From Streptomyces gardneri (GTDB taxonomy: Bacteria > Actinomycetota > Actinomycetes > Streptomycetales > Streptomycetaceae): a stretch of 64,000 nucleotides of DNA. Both the position numbers and the translations under genes were made by a program. The notes beneath the pieces are model-generated. The model was given only the letters and a program-made list of their open reading frames with translations. It was not told the DNA's origin and did no database searches. The stretch spans positions 1 through 64,000 of the forward strand of contig NZ_BJMN01000015.1 of NCBI RefSeq assembly GCF_006539185.1. Reading direction: 5' to 3'. Shown here one piece after another: positions 60,235 to 64,000 of the stretch (its first letter is position 1; each line of letters starts with the position of its first letter).

Positions 60235-60522
60235 ATGTCGAAGGTTTCGCATCTGCCCGGACGGGCGGAGCATCAGTGGGACTGGCAGAGGGCGGCTGCG
60301 TGCCGCGGCCTGGGTACCGAGGTGTTCTTCCACCCGGAGGGCGAGCGCGGCAAGAGTCGAGCGATGCGGGAGGAGACCGCCAAAGCGGTGTGTGACCGAT
60401 GCCCCGTACAGGCTCGGTGTCTGCAACACGCCGTCAGCGTGGGCGAGCCGTACGGAGTCTGGGGCGGTCGTACGGTGAACGAGCGCCAGGCGTCCGGAGG
60501 AACTGACGTGGCCGCGGCGTAG
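60235..60522 (+). CDS. WhiB-family iron-sulfur transcription factor
   Basis: A 95-residue protein with the four conserved Cys of WhiB proteins: Cys23 in AAACRGLG and the trio in VCDRCPVQARCL, which together hold a 4Fe-4S cluster. The following GEPYGVWGG is the conserved turn; a short basic RTVNERQ tail binds DNA. AGGAGAGGG lies just upstream of ATG 60235. The sequence does not match WhiB or WhiD closely enough to name a subfamily. WhiB-like proteins act with sigma factors in development and stress. Confidence 0.92.
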   Translation: MSKVSHLPGRAEHQWDWQRAAACRGLGTEVFFHPEGERGKSRAMREETAKAVCDRCPVQARCLQHAVSVGEPYGVWGGRTVNERQASGGTDVAAA

Positions 60523-60639
60523 CCGGATCCGGCGGTGGCGACGCGGGAAGCCGTGTCCGGCCCTGACGTACCTCCGGCACAGCGTGGTTCGGGTGTGGCC
60601 GTCCGGGAAGCGGCAAGGCGACCCGACGGGCATCTTCTC

Positions 60640-60800
60640 AAGCCGAAGGGAAGCGGAGCGTGAGGGCGCGGGCCAGGATCGACTCGATGTGTTCTGCGGC
60701 TTCCTTCGGGAGATCGGGCGGCGGCTGGGCAAGCCCGTGCTCATGGACCCGGAAGGCGACTATGGCCATTCGGTGCTCGCTTCGATGTCGAGGCCGATCG
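60640..60800 (+). pseudogene. Plus-strand gene fragment of unknown family
   Basis: The plus strand reads DVFCGFLREIGRRLGKPVLM, DPEGDYGHSVLAS in one frame, coding-like and ending abruptly where IS110 DNA begins. It is reported only as a remnant. Confidence 0.3.
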
Positions 60801-60826
60801 AGTCGTTCTCCTCGCAGACCCGCAGG

Positions 60827-60935
60827 TCAGTTGACCTCGGCCGGCGGCTGCGGTTCGTAGTAGGTTCCGTCGCGGAGCATCGCGAACAAGAAGTCGGCCC
60901 GTCGCCTGGCGAGGCAGAGGTAACGGGGGCGACCA
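60827..60935 (-). pseudogene. IS110-family transposase, C-terminal fragment
   Basis: The minus strand reads RYLCLARRRADFLFAMLRDG, TYYEPQPPAEVN, then a stop: the closing helix of IS110/IS116-type transposases (ALARRR.DVL.AMLRDG..YEP). Only about 33 residues are left; the upstream frame is an unrelated MFS remnant. Confidence 0.65.
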
Positions 60936-60949
60936 CGAGCACCACCCCA

Positions 60950-61090
60950 AGCTGATGCGGCCCGCAGGCCGGCGACGTTGCCGGCGATGGTGACCTCGAG
61001 ACCGTCGAGAATGCAGCCGGTGCCCAGCCCGATGACGATAGTTTCAGTGTCACCAGGACCAGGTATGCCGGTCGAGCCGGGCCGGAGCGG
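60950..61090 (-). pseudogene. MFS transporter N-terminal fragment, decayed
   Basis: The minus strand reads TIVIGLGTGCILDGLEVTIA, GNVAG, the TM1 start of an MFS group in which WILDGLEVTI is common. The residues before it, RLDRHTWSW, lie in another frame and are followed by two TGA codons where Trp is expected, plus one inserted base at about 61060. The rest of the transporter is missing: IS110 DNA begins near 60940. Confidence 0.6.
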
Positions 61091-61179
61091 CGGTGGCGAC
61101 TGTGCCCGTCCCGGCGCTCGTGAAAGAAGACGCCGCGCGCAAGGTTCTTCTCTCTTCGCCGGTGCCCCGTCGCGAGCGG

Positions 61180-62409
61180 TCATCCGTCGGCGCGGGTGGG
61201 CCGCCGCGCGTCCCACCGTTCACGGAGGGCGAGAAAACGCCGACGGTCACTGCGCTCGCGGACCCGCCGGTCCAGCTCCTCCATCAGCCGATGGCCCCGG
61301 TGCTCGGGGTCGAGTTCGTCGAGGATTCGATCGACCTCGGTGAGCAGTGCCCCGTACAGCTGCCAACTGCCGGGATCGGCGAGGGCGAGGGCGAGGAGCC
61401 GGTCGGCGGCGCGGTCCCTGCAGGCCCTGGCCGCCCGCAGCTCGGCCGCAAGCCGGGTTTCCGCGGCCTGGGCGCCCTCGCTGCCTTGCGTGGTGACCAG
61501 GACGGCGAAGCTGACGAGGGCGTCGGCGGTGTACTGGGCGGTCTCCCGGATGGCCGGGGCGGCCCCCTCGGGCAGCAGCTGGTGCCCGCCACGATGTTTC
61601 GCCAGGTCGGTGAGGGTGCGGGCGAGGACCCGCAGGACGACGGCGCAGATTTCCAGGGTGTCGAGGCCGGTGCGCAACACCACCCGGTGCAGGAGGCCCT
61701 CCTTGATGCGGGGGTTGAACCGCAGGCTGTCCTCGGCGGTGCGCAGTGCCCCGTCGACGTCGGCGACGTCGTTGTCGAGGCGGCGGGCCTCGTGGAGACG
61801 GGTGGCGGCCTGCTCGACGGGGGGTGCGCCGGTGAACTCGTCCGCCACGTCGAGAAGCAGCAGTCGCATCCGTCGGGCGAGGTCCTCGATGGAGTCGCCT
61901 GCGGTGTCGACCCAGACGGGCGGGGCGAGAAGCAGGTTGAAGAGCATGCCGACGACGGCGCCGATGAGGGTCTCCAGGACACGGTCCCAGGCGGTGTCGG
62001 AGACCTGGGTGACGCCGAGGACGAGCATGGCGCTGATCGCGACCTCGGGGATGAACTCCTCGACCCTGACGAGCCGGCCGACGAGCAGCGAGGCGAGGAT
62101 CACGAGGGCGAGGCTCCACCAGGAGAGGCCGACGACGACGCTGAACGCGATGGCGATGAGGACGCCGACGACGACCGAGGTCACCCGGCGCAGACTGGTG
62201 GTCACGGTGGAGTAGAGCGTCACCTGGACGACGAGGAGGGCGGTGAGGGGTGCGGTGAGGGGGACCGGTTCACTGCTGAGCCCGAGGGCGACGACGTAGC
62301 TGAGAGTGGCAGCCGCCGTGGACCGTACCGTCTGGACGGCGAAGGGGTCGCGCCGGAGACGCGTGAGCAGCCCGTCGCCCCGGTCGTGCCGTCCTTTGCC
62401 GCGTGCCAC
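61180..62409 (-). CDS. FUSC/aromatic-acid-exporter-like membrane protein
   Basis: A 409-residue protein. GTG 62409 has GAGG six bp upstream. About six TM helices in the first 170 residues (AAATLSYVVALGLSSEPVPL; LTALLVVQVTLYSTVTTSLR; VVVGVLIAIAFSVVVGLSWW; ALVILASLLVGRLVR; AISAMLVLGVT; VGMLFNLLLAPPVWV) match the ArAE_1/FUSC membrane half. A long soluble helical domain (about 175-409) follows. The full two-half arrangement of E. coli AaeB is not present. Probable exporter of aromatic acids or a related compound; direction and substrate not shown. Confidence 0.78.
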   Translation of the reverse strand: MARGKGRHDRGDGLLTRLRRDPFAVQTVRSTAAATLSYVVALGLSSEPVPLTAPLTALLVVQVTLYSTVTTSLRRVTSVVVGVLIAIAFSVVVGLSWWSLALVILASLLVGRLVRVEEFIPEVAISAMLVLGVTQVSDTAWDRVLETLIGAVVGMLFNLLLAPPVWVDTAGDSIEDLARRMRLLLLDVADEFTGAPPVEQAATRLHEARRLDNDVADVDGALRTAEDSLRFNPRIKEGLLHRVVLRTGLDTLEICAVVLRVLARTLTDLAKHRGGHQLLPEGAAPAIRETAQYTADALVSFAVLVTTQGSEGAQAAETRLAAELRAARACRDRAADRLLALALADPGSWQLYGALLTEVDRILDELDPEHRGHRLMEELDRRVRERSDRRRFLALRERWDARRPTRADG

Positions 62410-62784
62410 GCCGCACCTCGTCCCGTCGCCGCCCCGCAAGGGCCGTCTGGACGACTGCCTGCCCGGACGGCCCCGGCCTCATGCGCGGGTACGTCCGGGC
62501 GGACGAGGGATCACCCCCGCTTCGGGGACAGGCAGCTCCGTAAGGGACGGCGTTGATACACCGGTTGCCGTGACTGCCCCGGCAGCTTCAGCCGCCTGCG
62601 CCCTGATGAGGCAAGGGCCATTCGACCAGCGGGGCGCCGACGCAGGCGAGCGCGGGCAGGGGGCGCCGGCCCGGTGCGACCTCGGGGGCTGATGTGGCCG
62701 GGGCGGGCGGCCTCGCTGCGGTGGGCGAGGATCGCCGCCCACGGTTGGTCGGTACTGCGGCGAGCGCGAAGAGTGCCGTACGCA

Positions 62785-62931
62785 TGCACCCTGGGCCGGG
62801 AGGCCGCGGAAGCGATCCCGGGTGCCGCGATCGAGCTGATCGTGGGCTGCGGGCACTACGGCTACCTGGAGGACCCGACCGGGGTGAACAAGGCCATGGT
62901 GCAGGTTTTCACCGGGCCGACGGCCGGCTGA
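62785..62931 (+). pseudogene. Alpha/beta hydrolase, C-terminal fragment
   Basis: The plus strand reads TLGREAAEAIPGAAIELIVG, CGHYGYLEDPTGVNKAMVQV, F, then a stop: the last strand and helix of an alpha/beta hydrolase, with the catalytic His in CGHYGY. Nothing of the core domain remains upstream. Confidence 0.6.
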
Positions 62932-62936
62932 AACGC

Positions 62937-62971
62937 CTTCGTCCGGGCCGCGGTGAGCGGCCCGGACGAAG
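62937..62971. terminator. Bidirectional hairpin terminator
   Basis: A perfect 15-bp stem (62937-62951 with 62957-62971) closes on a GGTGA loop, 6 bp past the hydrolase-fragment stop and 90 bp after the end of the leftward MMPL gene. It can serve both. Confidence 0.8.
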
Positions 62972-63063
62972 AGGAAGCAAGGAAGGTGAAGCGAGGAAAG
63001 AGGAGGGAGAGGTGCCCGCCGGGAAATTGCAGGCACCTTTCCCTCCTCGGTGGAGGGACCCGC

Positions 63064-64000
63064 CTACCGCGGGTAGAGGTCGGGTCGGCCGTCGTGGCCC
63101 TGCTGCTCCTGCTGCGTCCAGCCCTGCGGCGGGCCGTACGAGTCCTGCGGGGCGCACGACTGCTGGTGCTGTTGGGGCGCGGACGCCTGCTCCCGGGAGG
63201 AGGTTTGCTGCTGGCCGCCGAACTCCTGGCCGTAACCAAAACCCTGGCCGTAGGACGGCCGCCGGCCGTACTGCGTCGCGCCGGCCGGTACCGGCTGCGG
63301 GAGGCGCAGCTGCCGGGTCTCGTCGGAGCCGGCCGCGTGCTGGCCGCGGCGGGCGGAGTTCAGGTTGCCCGGCCACCAGTTCCACCGGCCGAGGGCCGTC
63401 ATCAGGGCCGGCAGGACGAAGATGCGGATCACCACGGCGTCCAGCAGGATCGCCGCCGCCAGGCCCACTCCCAGCTGCTTGAACTCCACCATGCTGAGGG
63501 TGCCGAAGATCGCGAACACGGCCACCATGACGATCGCCGCACTGGTCACGACGCCGGCGGAGCGGGTGATGCCGTCCCGGACGGCGTCGCGGACGTTCGC
63601 CCCGTCGAGGGCGGCCTCCCGGATCCGGCTCACGACGAACACGTGGTAGTCCATCGAGAGGCCGAAAAGCACTACGAAGAGGAAGAGCGGGAGCCAGGAG
63701 ACGACCGCCCCGGAGCTGTGGAAGTCGAGCAGGCCCTCCGCCCAGGTGTTCTGGAACACCGCGACGAGGGCACCGAAGGAGGCGGCCGCCGACAGCAGGT
63801 TGAGGAGGATCGCGGAGAGTGCCACGGCGAGAGAGCGAAAGATGATGACCATGGTGGCGAAGGTCAGCAGCAGGATGAAGCCGACCACCCACGGCATCCG
63901 GTCCTCCAGATGGCCGGTGAAGTCGACCCCCTGGGCGACTTTGCCGCCGACGGCGCCCTCGGCGTCCTGGACGGGTGCGATCGCCTCGGGCACCCAGGCC
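63064..64000 (-). CDS. MMPL-family transporter, C-terminal part (runs off the right edge)
   Basis: About 312 residues seen; the start lies outside the window. It contains the second MMPL/RND membrane half: PWVVGFILLLTFATMVIIFR, LSAILLNLLSAAASFGALVA, the family motif FVVLFGLSMDYHVFVVSRIR, EAALDGANVRDAVRDGITRS, AGVVTSAAIVMVAVFAIFG and LLDAVVIRIFVLPALMTALG. The cytoplasmic tail (about 85 residues) is rich in Gln, Tyr and Gly. Actinobacterial members export lipids or siderophore-like compounds by proton motive force. Confidence 0.88.
   Translation of the reverse strand, partial: AWVPEAIAPVQDAEGAVGGKVAQGVDFTGHLEDRMPWVVGFILLLTFATMVIIFRSLAVALSAILLNLLSAAASFGALVAVFQNTWAEGLLDFHSSGAVVSWLPLFLFVVLFGLSMDYHVFVVSRIREAALDGANVRDAVRDGITRSAGVVTSAAIVMVAVFAIFGTLSMVEFKQLGVGLAAAILLDAVVIRIFVLPALMTALGRWNWWPGNLNSARRGQHAAGSDETRQLRLPQPVPAGATQYGRRPSYGQGFGYGQEFGGQQQTSSREQASAPQQHQQSCAPQDSYGPPQGWTQQEQQGHDGRPDLYPR

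Overview
The window looks like the chromosome of a Streptomyces or close relative. Base composition and third codon positions are very GC-rich, GTG starts are common, and the content is typical: an initiator tRNA, WhiB, DUF5685, DUF6193, DUF3040 and DUF6892 proteins, many secreted glycoside hydrolases with ricin-type lectin tails, and SpoIIE/STAS regulators. No rRNA, CRISPR array or prophage structural cluster was seen. No complete natural-product cluster is visible.

Layout. 0-10 kb: tRNA-fMet, an alpha/beta hydrolase, a two-gene operon of a PLP enzyme with a YheO/DauR-type regulator, a DUF6193 protein, a DHA2 drug exporter, a Cys-rich DUF5685 protein and a RibD-like reductase facing a PAF-acetylhydrolase-like esterase. 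10-17 kb: a secreted beta-glucan locus, with GH16 divergent from a GH30-GH3 pair; the shared promoter region carries two sequences resembling DasR-type boxes. 17-27 kb: a PAS-GAF-SpoIIE-ATPase protein whose phosphatase domain looks dead, a frameshifted SGNH esterase beside IS debris, a secreted metal-dependent hydrolase with a discoidin domain, and a GH1 beta-glucosidase plus MFS permease operon. 27-35 kb: a DrrAB-type ABC exporter divergent from an IS30-HTH/MarR hybrid regulator with visible operator repeats, two membrane proteins, a hydrolase and a secreted glutaminyl cyclase. 35-40 kb: a DUF6892 protein, a Tat-exported esterase, a nuclease-like protein and two small toxin-antitoxin-like gene pairs, one of them broken.

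40-53 kb is the accessory part. A 1.9-kb IS5-family element with 15-bp inverted repeats and a CTAG target duplication carries a passenger nucleotidyltransferase gene. It sits against a second IS5-family copy that used the same CTAG. Beyond lie a transposase-SnoaL chimera, a lipoprotein, a secreted ricin-domain protein, and a run of fragments (HNH/DUF1524, tail-fibre-like, HemK-like methyltransferase, integrase pieces) between a few intact genes (STAS, PRC-barrel).

53-64 kb returns to ordinary content: a membrane metallophosphoesterase, a TetR regulator divergent from an FAD-linked oxidase with two tandem 14-bp palindromes between them, an NHL-propeller protein, a secreted PI-PLC, WhiB, decayed MFS/IS110 pieces, a FUSC-family protein, and an MMPL transporter that runs off the right edge.

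At least five genes carry 1-2 nt frameshifts with good coding on both sides (about 20.48, 39.66, 45.76, 51.39 and 61.06 kb). These could be real decay or assembly error, so pseudogene calls here depend on read support.
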